Shown here: piece after piece, positions 1 to 10,890 of the stretch | Numbering within the stretch: position 1 is the first letter of the stretch | Layout of the letters: each line of letters opens with the position of its first letter | Assembly (NCBI GenBank): GCA_014155875.1 | Contig: JACEFZ010018164.1 | Location: 29,115 to 93,114 of the forward strand | Source of the DNA: Cepaea nemoralis | Taxonomy: Eukaryota; Mollusca; Gastropoda; Stylommatophora; Helicidae | Length of the DNA stretch: 64,000 nucleotides | Reading direction: 5' to 3' | The notes under the pieces: model-generated | What the model was told of the DNA's origin: nothing | What the model saw: the letters and a program-made list of their open reading frames with translations, nothing else | Database searches by the model: none | Position numbers and translations under genes: made by a program

Positions 1-289
1 TACTTATTTGTCTATCTAATGTAACTATTTATTTATTTGTCTATCTAACGTCACTATTTACTTATTTGTCTATCTAATGTCACTATTTATTTATTTGTCT
101 ATCTAATGTCACTATTTACTTATTTGTCTAATGTCAATATTTAGTTTTTTGTCTATCTAATGTCACTATTTATTTATTTGTCTATCTAATGTCACTATTT
201 ATTTATTTGTCTATCTAATGTCACTATTTATTTATTTGTCTAATGTCACTATTTAATTTATTTGTCTATCTAATGTCTAATTTGTATAT
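1..289. repeat. 29-bp satellite, block 1
   Basis: Tandem copies of an AT-rich ~29-bp unit (CACTATTTATTTATTTGTC then TATCTAATGT). Some copies lack the inner CTAT and are 25 bp. The window opens inside the array. The same array resumes at 2141, 2932 and 3912 after three separate insertions. Seen directly. Confidence 0.95.
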
Positions 290-2140
290 CTAGATGGACA
301 AAAGAAAACAGTATAAAAATGACAAACAAGAATACGCTAAGATAAATAAAGAAATAAAAGATAAATGTGGGAAGGCTAAAGAAAGTTGGTTAAACGAGCA
401 ATGCAAAAAAATTGAATTAAATTCCATTAAAGATACAAAAATATGCACAGACAAATCAGTGAGCTTACAGGGAAAAAAATAAGAATAAATACAGGGTGTT
501 TGAAATCAAAAACAGGAAAGATAATATTAGAGGAAGATGCTATAGTGAAGAGGTGGAATGAGTATATAAGAGAATTATATGAAGGAGAAAGGGCAGAATT
601 AACAGAAGATAGTAACTTAGAAGGTCCACCTATTCTGAAAGAAGAAGTCACTGACGCTATGAAACGTATGAAGAAAGGAAAAACAGCTGGGCCAGATGAA
701 ATCACAATAGAAGAATTAGAAGTATTGGGAGAATTTGGAGTAGATATATTAACCAAAATGTTGAATGATATTTACAGCAGTGGATATTTACCCAGTGATA
801 TGCTGAAATCTGTATTTATAGCTATACCAAAAAGACCAGGAGCAATTGATTGTGAAGATTTTCGTACAATTAACCTTATAAACCATATCACTAAGCTTCT
901 ACTCAGAATCATAATGAGAAGAACCAAATAGAAAATCAAAATGGAAATTAGTGAAGAACAGTATGGATTTGTGGAAGGAAAGGGCACAAACAATGCAATT
1001 TATACATTGCGGACACTAATAGAAAGGTCAATAGAGAAACAGAGGGACATATATTTGTGCTTCATAGATTATACTAAGGCATTTGATAAAGTAAAACATG
1101 ATGAACTGATTAAAATGTTGGAAGATATCAACACTGATGGAAAAGATTTAAGAATAATAAAGAATATTTACTGGAACCAAGTAGCAGCAATTAAAATGGG
1201 AAATAAAGAGGTAGTTACGAACAGATAAAGCTAGGAGTACGACAAGGGTGTGTCTTGTCACCAGATCTTTTCTCCCTGTATAGCGAAGTAATAATGAGAG
1301 AGATCAAAGAGATGCCAGGAATACTAGTTGGAGGTTATAATATAAATAATATACGCTATGCAGATTACACAGTATTGGTGGCGGATAATTCAACAGACCT
1401 ACAACAATTATTAGACGTTGTAGTAACAGAGAGTGCAAGGAAAGGACTCAACTTGAATATCAAGAAAACAGTAACAATGGTAATATCAAAGAAAATGGTG
1501 ACACCAAAATGTGACATAGAAATAGAAGGGAAAATCCTTAACCAAGTTGATAATTTTAGATACCTAGGGGCATTTATAACATCAGATGGAAGATGTACAA
1601 CAGAGATTAGGAGCAGAATAGGGCAGGCAAAAGCCGCATTTCATAAAATGAAGAGTATCTTATGCAATAAGTCACTGTCACTGAATGTAAGAAAGAGAGT
1701 GCTGAAATGCTATGTAGAACCAGTTTTGCTGTATGGCAGTGAATCTTGGAATGTAAATGAACAAATTAAGAAGAAATTACAAGCAACAGAGATGTGGTTC
1801 CTGAGACGAATGTTGAGAATTCCTTGGACTGCCAGAGTAACTAACGATGACTGCCTGAAACAGGCTAATGAAACTAGAACATTATATACAACAATAAGAC
1901 AGAGACAAACAGCTTTCCTCGGTCATGTGATGAGAAGAGAGGCATTGGAGAACATCGTAACAACTGGAAAGATCGAGGGGAAGAGAGGCAGAGGTAGACC
2001 AAGAGAAGTGATGCTGGATGGATTGAGACGGTGGCATGGAGGAATATCAGCAGCAGAGTTGATACAGAGAACCAAAGACCGAGATCTATGGAGAGCCATG
2101 AACGCCTACGCCAGCCGGCACGGCACTTGATGATGATGAT
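290..2140 (+). pseudogene. 5'-truncated LINE reverse transcriptase, dead copy
   Basis: This is the RT and C-terminal part of a non-LTR retrotransposon. Four open segments follow in order: 294-482, 443-931, 941-1228 and 1255-2130. They join by a frameshift near 440-480, an in-frame TAG at about 929, and a frameshift near 1215-1250. Recognisable RT blocks are GKTAGPDEITIEE, FIDYTKAFDKV, GVRQGCVLSPDLF and, at the catalytic site, YADY where active enzymes have YADD, so the second Asp is lost. The C-terminus has the usual RQTAFLGHVMRR and GKRGRGRPREVMLDG motifs. The copy ends with the stop codon merged into a (TGA)n tail at 2129-2140, then satellite resumes. The type is common in marine invertebrates. 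Clade is uncertain (RTE-like from its short tandem tail). It lacks the endonuclease and cannot be active. Confidence 0.9.
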
Positions 2141-2594
2141 CTAATGTCACTATTTATTTATTTGTCTAATGTCACTATTTATTTATTTGTCTATCTAATG
2201 ACACTATTTACTTATTTGTCTATCTAATGTCACTATTTATTTATTTGTCTATCTAATGTCACTATTTATTTATTTGTCTAATGTCACTATTTAGTTATTT
2301 GTCAATCTAATATCACTATTGACTAATTTGTCTGTCTAATGTCACTACTTATTTATTTGTCTATCTAATTTCACTATTTATTTATTTGTCTATCTAATGT
2401 CACTATTTATTTATTTGTCTATCTAATGTCACTATTTATTTATTTGTCTATCTAATGTCACTATTTATTTATTTGTCTAATGTCGCTATTTATTTATTTG
2501 TCTATCTAATGTCACTATTTATTTATTTGTCTATCTAATGTCACTATTTATTTATTTGTCTATCTAATGTCACTATTTATTTATTTGTCTACCT
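2141..2594. repeat. 29-bp satellite, block 2
   Basis: Continuation of the same AT-rich ~29-bp array after the LINE. It ends inside a unit (ATTTGTCTACCT) that is repeated on the far side of the next insertion. Confidence 0.95.
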
Positions 2595-2931
2595 GCTTGC
2601 TTGCTTGCTTGTGTTCGTTGGTTTGAGCTCCAACGCGAAGTCCTGTATGTCGGATGAAGGCATCCTGTTGTCCAACATCAGTGTGATGTCATACAGGACC
2701 TGAGCTTTGCGTGAGTATCCGTTGTCCCATGTCTGGCTTATTGGTGTGCAGATTGGTGGTTCCTCGCCGTACAGGCAGACACTCTCCGACTTCGGAGGAA
2801 TCGGCGATCCTACTGACTTTATCCAGGACCCCGAAGGGACCTGTTGCCCAGGACGCTCGACGAGGACGCGTCAATAGGTCTTGGCCAGTATATAACCCGG
2901 CCCTGGTGCCTTGGAAACACCTCTGCGTCCC
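2595..2931 (-). mobile_element. 337-bp retroposed repeat with (CAAG)n tail, copy 1
   Basis: This is about 85% alike to 14415-14751. On the minus strand it runs from GGGACGC to a (CAAG)n/(GCAA)n tail that appears as TTGCTTGCTTGC on the + strand at 2597-2611. The flanks ATTTGTCTACCT at 2583-2594 and 2932-2943 match, but they lie within satellite units, so here the match is weak proof of a target-site duplication. The second copy gives a clean duplication. No RT is encoded. A short minus-strand frame containing RASWATGPFGVL is shared by both copies. Internal inverted repeat: CCTGTATG near 2642 with CATACAGG near 2691. It could be a SINE or the 3' end of a LINE. Confidence 0.75.
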
Positions 2932-3690
2932 ATTTGTCTACCTAATGTCACTATTTATTTATTTGTCTATCTAATGTCACTATTTATTTAATTGTCTATC
3001 TAATATCAATATTTATTTATTTGTCTATCTAATGTCACTATTTATTTATTTGTCTACCTAATGTAACTATTTATTTATTTGCCTAATGTCACTATTTATT
3101 TATTTGTCTATCTAATGTCACTATTTATTTATTTCCCTAATGTCACTATTTATTTATTTGTCTATCTAATGTCACTATTTATTTATTTGTCTACCTAATG
3201 TCACTATTTATTTATTTGCCCAATGTCACTATTTATTTATTTGTCTATCTAATGTTACTATTTATTTATTTGTCTATCTAATGTCACTATTTATTTATTT
3301 GTCTATCTAATGTCACTATTTACTTATTTGTCTATCTAATGTCACTATGTACTTGTTTGTCTATCTAATATCACTATTTACTTATTTGTCTATCTAATGT
3401 CACTATTTACTTATTTGTCTATCTAATATCACTATTTACTTATTTGTCTATCTAATGTCACTATGTACTTATTTGTCTATCTAATGTCACTATTTATTTA
3501 TTTGTCTATCTAATGTCACTATTTATTTATTTGTCTGTCTAATGTCACTATTTATTTATTTGTCTATCTAATGTCACTATTTATTTATTTGTCTATCTAA
3601 TATCACTATTTATTTATTTGTCTATCTAATGTCAATATGTACTTATTTGTCTATCTAATGTCAGTATTTATTTATGTGTCTATCTGTCAA
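2932..3690. repeat. 29-bp satellite, block 3
   Basis: Same array as at 1-289, with point variants such as TATGTACTT and TTGCCTAATG. It ends near 3690 at the SINE insertion. Confidence 0.95.
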
Positions 3691-3699
3691 AAAACTGTC

Positions 3700-3912
3700 A
3701 TTTACTGCCAATATAGTACCTTGCGGTGTATGGCAGAGGGGTCTTTGAGCCTGAGGAATAAAGGCCGCCTGGCTAGTGCAGTCGCCGCGAACTGTGCAGG
3801 TTAGGATTTTCTTTTTGCCCCCGACAGAAAAATGTCCGACACCTTACCGAGGGATCGAACCCGGGCCTCCCGAATGAGAGTCCGGCGTTCTAGCCTCTCG
3901 GCCAGCCGCTTC
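3700..3912 (-). mobile_element. tRNA-derived SINE, family A, copy 1
   Basis: Read on the minus strand, the 3' side of this segment is a tRNA-like head. It has an A-box TGGCCGAGAGG at about 3894-3904 and a B-box GGTTCGATCCC at about 3851-3861, followed by a non-tRNA body with an A-rich stretch. A second copy lies at 22438-22640. It interrupts the 29-bp satellite. The pol III boxes are visible; transcription is inferred. Confidence 0.8.
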
Positions 3913-4080
3913 TCTATCTAATGCCACTATTTGCTTTTTTGTCTATCTAATGTCACTAATTACTTACTTGTCTATCTAATGTCACTATTTGCTTTTTTGT
4001 CTATCTAATGTCATTATTTAATTTATTTGTCTATCTAATGTCACCTAATTGCTTACTTGTCTATCTAATGTCACTGTTTA
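3912..4080. repeat. 29-bp satellite, block 4 (degenerate)
   Basis: Last, more diverged copies of the satellite (variants TTGCTTTTTTGTC, TTACTTACTTGTC). They are followed by non-repetitive sequence and a T-rich run at about 4130-4149. Confidence 0.85.
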
Positions 4081-4172
4081 CAAGTTACAAGTTATCGAGA
4101 ATCCGACCTCGACTGTTGTTGTTATTGTTTTGTTTTTTTTTTTTTTTTTCGAAACAATCTGTTCTCTTACTG

Positions 4173-4556
4173 CAGGGGTGGGAACCCTTTTTGTGCACAG
4201 GGCCGCATTGACAAATATAAAGCTTTTGGGGGAACACATATATATTATGTCCACTTTGTTTACAGCAACATATCACAATAAATAAGTATGAATTATTTAT
4301 AGGTTATCAAACAGTATAAATATATTAAAATCGATAAATTCGCATTTCAGCATTACATTACGAAGGTCAAAGACTGTTTAACAAAAATAAAAATTAGAAA
4401 GAAATTTAACAAAAATGTTAAAACAATCAAAAAGGTACGTGAAATTCTGTAAAATTCAACAAAACTTAACAACGACTTTAAAAGTTTTATTTCTAAATGC
4501 CCTTCGAGGGCCGCATAAAATCAGTTACCGAGCCGCGTGCCGTATGTCCGCACCTG
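4173..4556. mobile_element. non-autonomous hAT-like element, 384 bp
   Basis: The left end reads CAGGGGTGGGAACCC followed by CAGGGCCGCATT. The right end, reverse-complemented, reads CAGGTGCGGACAT and also carries a CGCGGC/GGCCGCAT block. Such CAGGGGTGGGNAAC / GGCCGCAT termini are typical of hAT elements in animals. Flanks are TCTTACTG (4165-4172) and CCTTACTG (4557-4564), an 8-bp target-site duplication with one mismatch, as expected for hAT. No transposase is encoded. Confidence 0.7.
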
Positions 4557-4564
4557 CCTTACTG

Positions 4565-5267
4565 GACTTAAACGCAGAAGCCACAGACAATATGTTGCAG
4601 GATTTATTGGCGGGCATATTTCGCTGCATCTCGTCAGATACATACTATAGAGTTATATACCCTATGCAGTTTAGTTAATAATACATAGGCTGAAGCATTA
4701 ACACACATAGTCACAGGCATTGGTCGAGTATGGAACATCTGTTATCCCCGCGGTCAGTTCACATTTCACGCCAACGTTTTCATTGATACACTTAAATGAA
4801 TAAATGCCATGGGATAATTAATCCTCTTAAGCAATTGCCCGTACCTGCCGTAGGCTTATATATCACCGAAATGTTGTCACTGCTTTATAATACTGTTACA
4901 ATTTCTTATTTGCATTTAAATTTTACGTTATTATTACCGTTGTTATTTTTACACTGTGGTTTCCGTTTGCCAGTTTGCGTTCGTTGTAAAGTACGTATGC
5001 TGGGTCTGTGAGTTCGTTGTAAGGTGTATACACTGTGTCTGTTTATTATCTCTCACTTTTTAGCAGGAGTCACACAAACTTAACTGTTTTGTGTTCATCC
5101 TACAGCCGTTACTACTGACATGGAAAGATAGCTGTTTCGTCCCAATGTCGTATTACCACATGCTATTGCAGACAATATCCTTGCTATTTGCTTAACTTAC
5201 ATTAATTATGTGACCATATTCCATTATTCTACTCCTAGATTAGCCCCGCCCACAAGTTGAACTGTCT
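4565..5267. other. upstream region of the Tbx2/3-like gene
   Basis: About 700 bp, AT-rich, without recognisable repeats. It should hold the 5' UTR and perhaps the promoter of the T-box gene, but I see no convincing TATA box, initiator or splice acceptor that would fix the transcription start. An in-frame TAG at 5241 lies 27 nt before the chosen ATG. Confidence 0.4.
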
Positions 5268-5812
5268 ATGACCGCCAATGCAGCAACGCCATCCCCGTGG
5301 CCTGTAGGAACAATGTCATCTGAGCGGCAGCAACAACAACACCAGCAACCACAACCGACCGACGCCAGGTACCTCATATCACCATACGACAATCCCAAGC
5401 TACGAATGGCTGCAGTGACAGCGGCGTCTTTTCCTTACTTCATGCCCGCCTCCACGGCGATGACGGCCCACATCAACGACTACGCCAACGGGCACGGCAT
5501 CAACCAGGCCGCAGCCATCGCCCTGGTTTCCCAACCCCACGCCTCCTTCTTCTCGGGCCTGCAGCTCAACTCGCACGTCATGTCATCGGCGTTGCTCAAA
5601 GGACTCGGGAGGAACTTGCCGCTGCTGCACCCAGACTTCATATCCCACCCCGGGGATGTATACGCCGCTGCACTGAGAGGGGTAGGCCTGGTCAGCCCCG
5701 AGGCCCTGGACGCAGATGTCAAAGACGACCCCAAGGCGGAGCTGGAGGGTCTGGAGTTGTGGAAGAAGTTCCACAGCATCGGCACGGAGATGGTCATCAC
5801 GAAATCTGGCAG
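5268..5812 (+). CDS. Tbx2/3: Tbx2/3-like exon 1 (start codon, N-terminus, start of T-box)
   Basis: Codes residues 1-181 plus two bases of the Arg-182 codon. The ATG at 5268 is the first in frame after a TAG at 5241; the next in-frame Met is at 5313. Features in order: Gln/Pro-rich stretch (residues ~21-31), a hydrophobic segment with FPYFMPAST, an Ala/Leu-rich region with [10 protein letters not shown] and [11 protein letters not shown], an acidic linker [12 protein letters not shown], then the beginning of the T-box ([20 protein letters not shown]). The acidic linker just before ELW is also typical of Tbx2/3. The donor is AG|GTAAGG at 5813. The exon is GC-rich compared with its surroundings. 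An upstream non-coding exon is possible but not visible. Confidence 0.92.
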
Positions 5813-5844
5813 GTAAGGTCTTGGCTAGGTCATCTACTGACTCG

Positions 5845-6400
5845 CACATCCTGTAGACTGACTCCTTCCACAGACTGACTCCTTCCACAGACTGACTCCT
5901 TCCACAGACTGACTCCTTCCACAGACTGACTCCTTCCATAGACTGACTTCTTCCATAGACTGACTCATTCCACGGAATTACTCCTTCCATAGACTGACTC
6001 ATTCCACGGACTGACTCCTTCCATAGTCTGACTCCGTCCACAGACTGACTCCTTCCATAGACTGACTTCTTCCATAGACTGACTCATTCCACGGAATTAC
6101 TCCTTCCATAGACTGACTCATTCCACGGACTGACTCCTTCCATAGTCTGACTCATGCCACAGACTGACTTATTCCTAAATGTATTCGATAGACTAATTCC
6201 ATGGTCTGACTAATTCGATATGCTAACTCATCTCATAGAATGACTCATCTTATAGACTGACCCATCTCAAAGACTGACTAATCTTTTAGCCTGACTCATT
6301 ACACGGAATGAGTTATTCCTAAACTCATTCGATAGAGTAATCCCATGGTCTAATTCGACAGACTGACTAATCTCATAGATTGACTCATCTCCCAGATCAC
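5845..6400. repeat. 17-18-bp minisatellite (GACTGACTCCTTCCACA type)
   Basis: Starts about 30 bp inside intron 1. Units of CTTCCACAGACTGACTC decay gradually into variants (ATTCCACGG, CTCATCTCATAGA) toward 6400. It carries no gene. Confidence 0.85.
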
Positions 6401-6411
6401 CCGCTTATCTG

Positions 6412-6456
6412 TGTACATCACCACCACCAGTATCACTACTACTACTACTAGTGCCG

Positions 6457-6528
<72 letters not shown>

Positions 6529-6583
6529 GTAGTAGTAGTAGTAGTAGTGCCACTGCAACTACTACTATTACTACTACTACTAT

Positions 6584-6619
<36 letters not shown>

Positions 6620-6650
6620 CTACCACTACTACTGCTGTTACTACTATTAC

Positions 6651-6682
<32 letters not shown>

Positions 6683-6703
6683 TCACCACCACCGCCACTA
6701 CTA

Positions 6704-6747
<44 letters not shown>

Positions 6748-6811
6748 GCCACCACCACCACCACTACTACTAGTACTACTACTACTACTACTACTACTAT
6801 CACCACCACCG

Positions 6812-6867
<56 letters not shown>

Positions 6868-6931
6868 GCCAACACTACTAGTACTGCTGCCACCACCACC
6901 ACCACCACTACTAACGTTATCATCATCATCA
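6412..6931. repeat. compound (ACT)n / (ACC)n array with an (AGT)n inversion
   Basis: Over 500 bp of trinucleotide repeat, mostly ACT, with ACC and GCT interruptions. Near 6528-6549 the repeat flips to AGT, so ACT and AGT tracts face each other and could form a long hairpin. Open frames here (poly-Thr, poly-Leu, poly-Val) are artefacts. Confidence 0.97.
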
Positions 6932-7587
6932 CCAGGGTAGGCCAGACGGTAAGCTGATGTCAGACACCAGATTTGACAAACCCCAAAATAAATACACAAG
7001 TTCACGGGGGAAAGAGATACGTCTGAGACTGCACCGCCTTGGTGTCGACCAATGGGCACCGGTAATTGCATGTCCACATCAGCCACTGAGTCGCGTTTGG
7101 TAAAGGGTATATGGATATAACACACACGTCCAATATATTACCCTGGAGAGAGTCCCTTTACTCCACAGGCACCTGATGATGATGATTCTGACAACATTAT
7201 AAAATTTTTTTTCTCTCCCGAATAATCAATCCGGCGAGTAGTTTAGTCAGACAGTCAGCCATAATCAGTCAACCATAAGTCAGGCGGCCCGTTATGGTAC
7301 ACACATCAAACGTTACCCTTTCCCCCACTTCCCCCACCAGTGTGATCATCAAAGCGCGGTACTCGTGTCCCGACCACAGAACACTGCACGTGCTCCCTGG
7401 TCGACTCAACCGCCAGCGGCGCCAGCCCTCGACACAGCTCGGTTGCTGCTTGTTCATGTCCGGGCTTTCCCCATCCGTCTGTTGTATAGCCTCGCATATG
7501 TTTATACCCGGGGTCGCTCATTTCTTGCCAGAGCTTTCGCTCGCTTTGAACCCCAGCGTAGTCCATGCACGTGCTATTACTTCTAGT
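6932..7587. other. intron 1 sequence without a recognised feature
   Basis: Nothing firm seen. A CTGATGATGATGAT string at 7172-7185 resembles the (ATG)n tails of nearby LINE 3' ends, but no coding remnant precedes it that I can recognise. Confidence 0.3.
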
Positions 7588-7775
7588 GCACTAGACTGAT
7601 TTTTTGCGCGTGGATTAAGTTTCCCTATTACCAGTGCCCATAGCCATCAGGCGAATCCACACCGACTTCTGAGATTCTTGTAATTTACCTCACCAAGTCA
7701 AGGACGAGAAGTCAACATTTTAGTCCAACTGTCCAGTGTAGGGGTTGAACCCGCTAACTAGGCATCAGCACACTG
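7588..7775 (-). mobile_element. SINE family C, copy 1
   Basis: The reverse complement matches 24840-25060 and 51903-52010. Shared blocks include CCGGTGTGCTGATG-like and GCGGGTTCAACCCCTACAC (a degenerate tRNA B-box), GACTTGG and the end block AATCCACGCGCAAAAAATCAG. Four copies or fragments are in this window. Confidence 0.7.
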
Positions 7776-7824
7776 GATGTTTCAGAGTGAGTATTTGTAT
7801 CCATTCGGTCACGCTGGCCTCCAA

Positions 7825-8062
7825 TCTGTATGTCTGTGTGTTTTTCTGTCTGTTTTGTCTGTCTGTGTGTTTTGTCTGTCTGTCTGTTTTGTCTGCCTGT
7901 TTGCACGAGAACACGTCTGTCTGTCTCCCTGCCTGTCAGTCTCTCCTCTCGTCCGTCTACGTGGGTGCGCGCGTATATGTCTGTCCGCCCGCCTGAGTGC
8001 GTATCTGCCTGCTTCTCTGTCTGTCTGTGTGCCTACCTGTCTGTTTGTTAGGAAGACTGACT
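7825..8062. repeat. degenerate (CTGT)n tract
   Basis: CTGT/CTGC-rich pyrimidine stretch with interruptions. Long Cys/Leu/Val frames are produced by the repeat and are not genes. Confidence 0.85.
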
Positions 8063-8134
8063 GACAAACAAGAACAAGGAAGAAACTACATGCACCCCAC
8101 CCCAGGACAAGTCTATTCCGAGAAGTCTATTTGA

Positions 8135-8230
8135 AGTGCTACAGAAGCGCCAATGAGTTCTATAATTACCATACCAGGATTCGAACCTTGACCCCTACAC
8201 ATGAGGATAGCGTCTGGCTGCAGGAACAAA
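8135..8230 (-). mobile_element. possible tRNA-like SINE fragment
   Basis: The reverse complement holds GGTTCGAATCC, a perfect pol III B-box. It is preceded by a plausible but weak A-box region. No second copy was identified. A C-run follows at about 8236-8249. Confidence 0.35.
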
Positions 8231-8249
8231 TGTACCCCCCCCCCCCCCC

Positions 8250-9270
8250 ACAAGTGGCCAACTCAACCATCCATACCTCAAGTACAATGAGTGTCTACAG
8301 CGAAGCGCTGTTCTTATTTGGAGGTGACAGTTCGCATCCCGACTTTCGCTATCAGTTTTCATGTTGTCTAGCGTGTTCTCTAACCTCTATATTTTTATTC
8401 TACTTCTATGAGCAACAATCAATACTTGGGAATTTGTTTATGTTCTATCTAAGCGACCTCCGGGGTTTCACATCAATACACATTTATCTAGTAAACTTAC
8501 TCACAGATTACCAATAAGCGTTATAATGTACGCATGTGTCGTATAAAAAAGATAGTTATGGTAAATTTAACATATAAAGCGATATACACAGCGACAGCAC
8601 TGAAATATTTATAGATATAAATTCAAACAAATATGCCCGACATTGAACGAGCCTGGCGCCATATATCCTAAATACATCACTTCAACATGGCGGAACTGAC
8701 AGCTTTGTTTCAGTGCTATTCCTCGCATGGCTGCAAGTGGCATGGGACTGTTAAGTGGTGACCTCCCTTGAATCAAGGGCGACCATTTAGTAAAACTCGC
8801 GTCCAGAGTTATCTTTCATTTGCATTGGAGCATTATATTGATTACTGCAACCATCTTGTTCCAAAGGACTGCGCTTATCGTTATTATGCATGGCGGCGGT
8901 TCAAATCCCAGGAGACATCCCAAGCTTAGTGCCGAGTTTAACAAAGAGATGAGTAGAGATGCTTCTGATAGCTCCAGTGATTTCAAAGCTAATGTAGCTG
9001 GTTCGAAGCCATATACGTGATCAGATGTGATACTTACATTTGTAGTGTAGGCCGCTCGCTAACGAGTCGTTTAGGAAATAACTGTTGACTGTCCTTTTCA
9101 GTGTCCTAGCTTCAGTCGTGTGCTGAAGTTCTCATTGTCCCGTCAGTTATCTTTACTGTTTTCTGCTCTTCTTGTATGTGCTTGAATAGTCATCATCATC
9201 AAGTAATATGCCGGCTGGTATGGGCGATAACGTTTCTTCACTGACTGCGATTTCCGAGAGTATGGACCAG
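8250..9270. other. intron 1 sequence, mostly unassigned
   Basis: No gene recognised. A tRNA-like B-box (GGTTCAAATCC) lies at about 8898-8908 and could mark a decayed SINE. CATCATCATCAAG and ATGCCGGCTGGTATGGGCG at about 9192-9227 resemble a short minus-strand LINE 3' terminus of the HGT-stop type. Confidence 0.35.
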
Positions 9271-9274
9271 TATG

Positions 9275-9506
9275 GACTAGTCAAAATTTTGTGGGCATGT
9301 TATGAGAAGAAATAAATTGGAGAACTTGGCGACAACTGGCAAGATTGAAGGGAAGAGACCAAGGGAAGACCAAGAATTAAATACCTGGATGACTTGGCCA
9401 CGTGGCATGGTCGAGACAGGAACACGGAGCTGATCCACGACCCTGGTGATCGAGTGAGATGGCAGAACACGCTTATCGGCATGGCACATGATGGATGGAT
9501 GGACCA
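9275..9506 (+). pseudogene. LINE 3'-end fragment (RT C-terminus)
   Basis: Translates, with small frame slips, as GHVMRRNKLENLATTGKIEGKR, then LDDLATWHGRDR, then DRVRWQN. This is the C-terminal tail of the same broad LINE group as 290-2140. It ends in a GGCATGGCAC block followed by a (ATGG)n/(TGGA)n tail. Severely 5' truncated. Confidence 0.8.
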
Positions 9507-9934
9507 GTTCATGTTTTGACCACCAGATTCGTCATTCTCGTCTCTTCCATCTCGTTTCAAGCATTCCTAAGATGTTCATATGTAGTCTGATCATTTCTTA
9601 TTTGATATTCTCCTATTTGCCAATGTGCTCAAGGCGCCATCATTCCATGTCCCCACTTTCAGCATTGTAAATCTGTTGCTCTCAGTCGCCCGCTGACCGT
9701 CTAGAGTAACCTGGTCCATATGACCTTCCCGTTCGGGCTAGGCAGTTCCTATGATCCTTCCGTTATCGTGTGATGTGTGTAATTATCATATACTAGGATG
9801 TAACATCGTGGTTTTCCCTTTCCTTCCACCAGTGTCTTTGTTATTTATCTTCGCTAGTCTGTGTCTACAGAGACGAACCCTACAAGGCCACAGTGAGGAT
9901 TATAAGGAGTTAAAAGATAAAATGATCAACGTCA

Positions 9935-10145
9935 TTGCATCATGTTGTATCCATATGGCTCGGCCTCTTTCCGCAGGGCGTGCTGCCGAAAGCATCGTAC
10001 AAAGCACGAACTCCGTAGTTTCAGCGACGACCCCCGAAAATCCCTGAGAAAATTCCACTTATGAATCTGACTACGTGGCCGGAACCAAACACAACCTTCA
10101 CAGCGCGAGGCTTGCGGCGTAGGCACTACGTTACTGAGACTGATG
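9935..10145 (-). mobile_element. tRNA-derived SINE, family D, copy 1
   Basis: Homologous to 28815-29035. Shared blocks are CAAAGCACGAACTCCGTAG, CAGCGACGACCC and ATATGGC near the left end. The head (better preserved in copy 2) is tRNA-like on the minus strand. Confidence 0.7.
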
Positions 10146-10169
10146 GCAATAGTGGGGAGAAGTTTTGTT

Positions 10170-10395
10170 GGTCTCCGCTCTAGCACCGACGAACATGTCG
10201 CAAAAATGTGTAGGTCTCCCTTGGCCCTCCAACGTATATGTCACAGAATTGTGTTGGTCTCCTCTCACCCACCGATGGACATGTTACAAAGTTGTGTAGG
10301 TCTCCCCTGGCCCTCCGACAGACATGTCACAGAGTTTCGCAGGGCTTCCCTCACCCACCGACGGACATGTCACAAAGATGTGTATGTCTTTCCAG
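10170..10395. repeat. ~43-bp minisatellite, about five units
   Basis: Units contain GACATGTCACAAA, GTGTAGGTCTCCC and CTGGCCCTCC or CTCACCCACCGAC variants, alternating between two subtypes. Confidence 0.85.
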
Positions 10396-10545
10396 ACCAC
10401 CTTGCGTTGGTTTCCATACAGTGATAGGAGTGCCGGTCGTTCAGAAAACAATTACAAACTACTGAACGTAAACTTGCCAAGAAATCACAAACAGCTGTTG
10501 GGGTTGGCTGCGACGTCCTGTAAAGGATATGCAGTTAACTTTTTT
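10396..10545 (+). mobile_element. SINE family B, 3' portion, copy 1
   Basis: Carries the family's conserved 3' part: GTGCCGGTCGTTCAG, CAAACTACTGAACGTAAAC, GGGGTTGGCTGC, then GTAAAGGATATGCAGTTAAC followed by a T/A-rich end. The same block occurs near 17650, 19450, 22130 and 49890. Confidence 0.75.
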
Positions 10546-10649
10546 TTTTAAATCTTGAATCCGCATGGCCAGTGTTCATGAGTGACCAGTATAACGTCAT
10601 CTTTGCGTCAATCCAGTATTAGATTATATACAGGTATGGGGTATGGAGG

Positions 10650-10890
10650 ACATCATCTTTGGCCCAGGGGTAGTGAACGTAACTTCACAACCCCGACAGT
10701 CCAGGTTCGAAGCCAGGCATAGGCGATGTTAAAGCAGATCGTTCTGCGTTGTTTGTCACAATATTATGAGCGTCGGCTGTAAAGAAACCAGTGGCAAACC
10801 GCTGAACGTAAATAAGATTGTTTAGAAAATCGCAGTCCATAAATGATAGGGTAGGTTGTTATGCCCTGTAAAATAACATGTCACTAACTA
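10650..10890 (+). mobile_element. diverged SINE of the family B type, copy 2
   Basis: A tRNA-like B-box (AGGTTCGAAGCC) lies at about 10703-10714. It is followed by a body with CAGTGGCAAACCGCTGAACG and a TTGTTATGCCCTGTAAA end, all recognisable as family B but diverged. Confidence 0.6.

Noticed and set aside
3845..3912. Genuine tRNA gene
   Set aside because: The A- and B-boxes are good but the acceptor stem does not close and a second diverged copy with the same non-tRNA body exists, so it is a SINE.
6405..6957. Poly-Val, poly-Leu, poly-Thr and poly-Ser frames
   Set aside because: Trinucleotide repeat translation in intron 1.
7269..7599. Overlapping frames of 60-100 residues at 7269-7599
   Set aside because: No homology recognised, frames on both strands, inside intron 1; likely chance.
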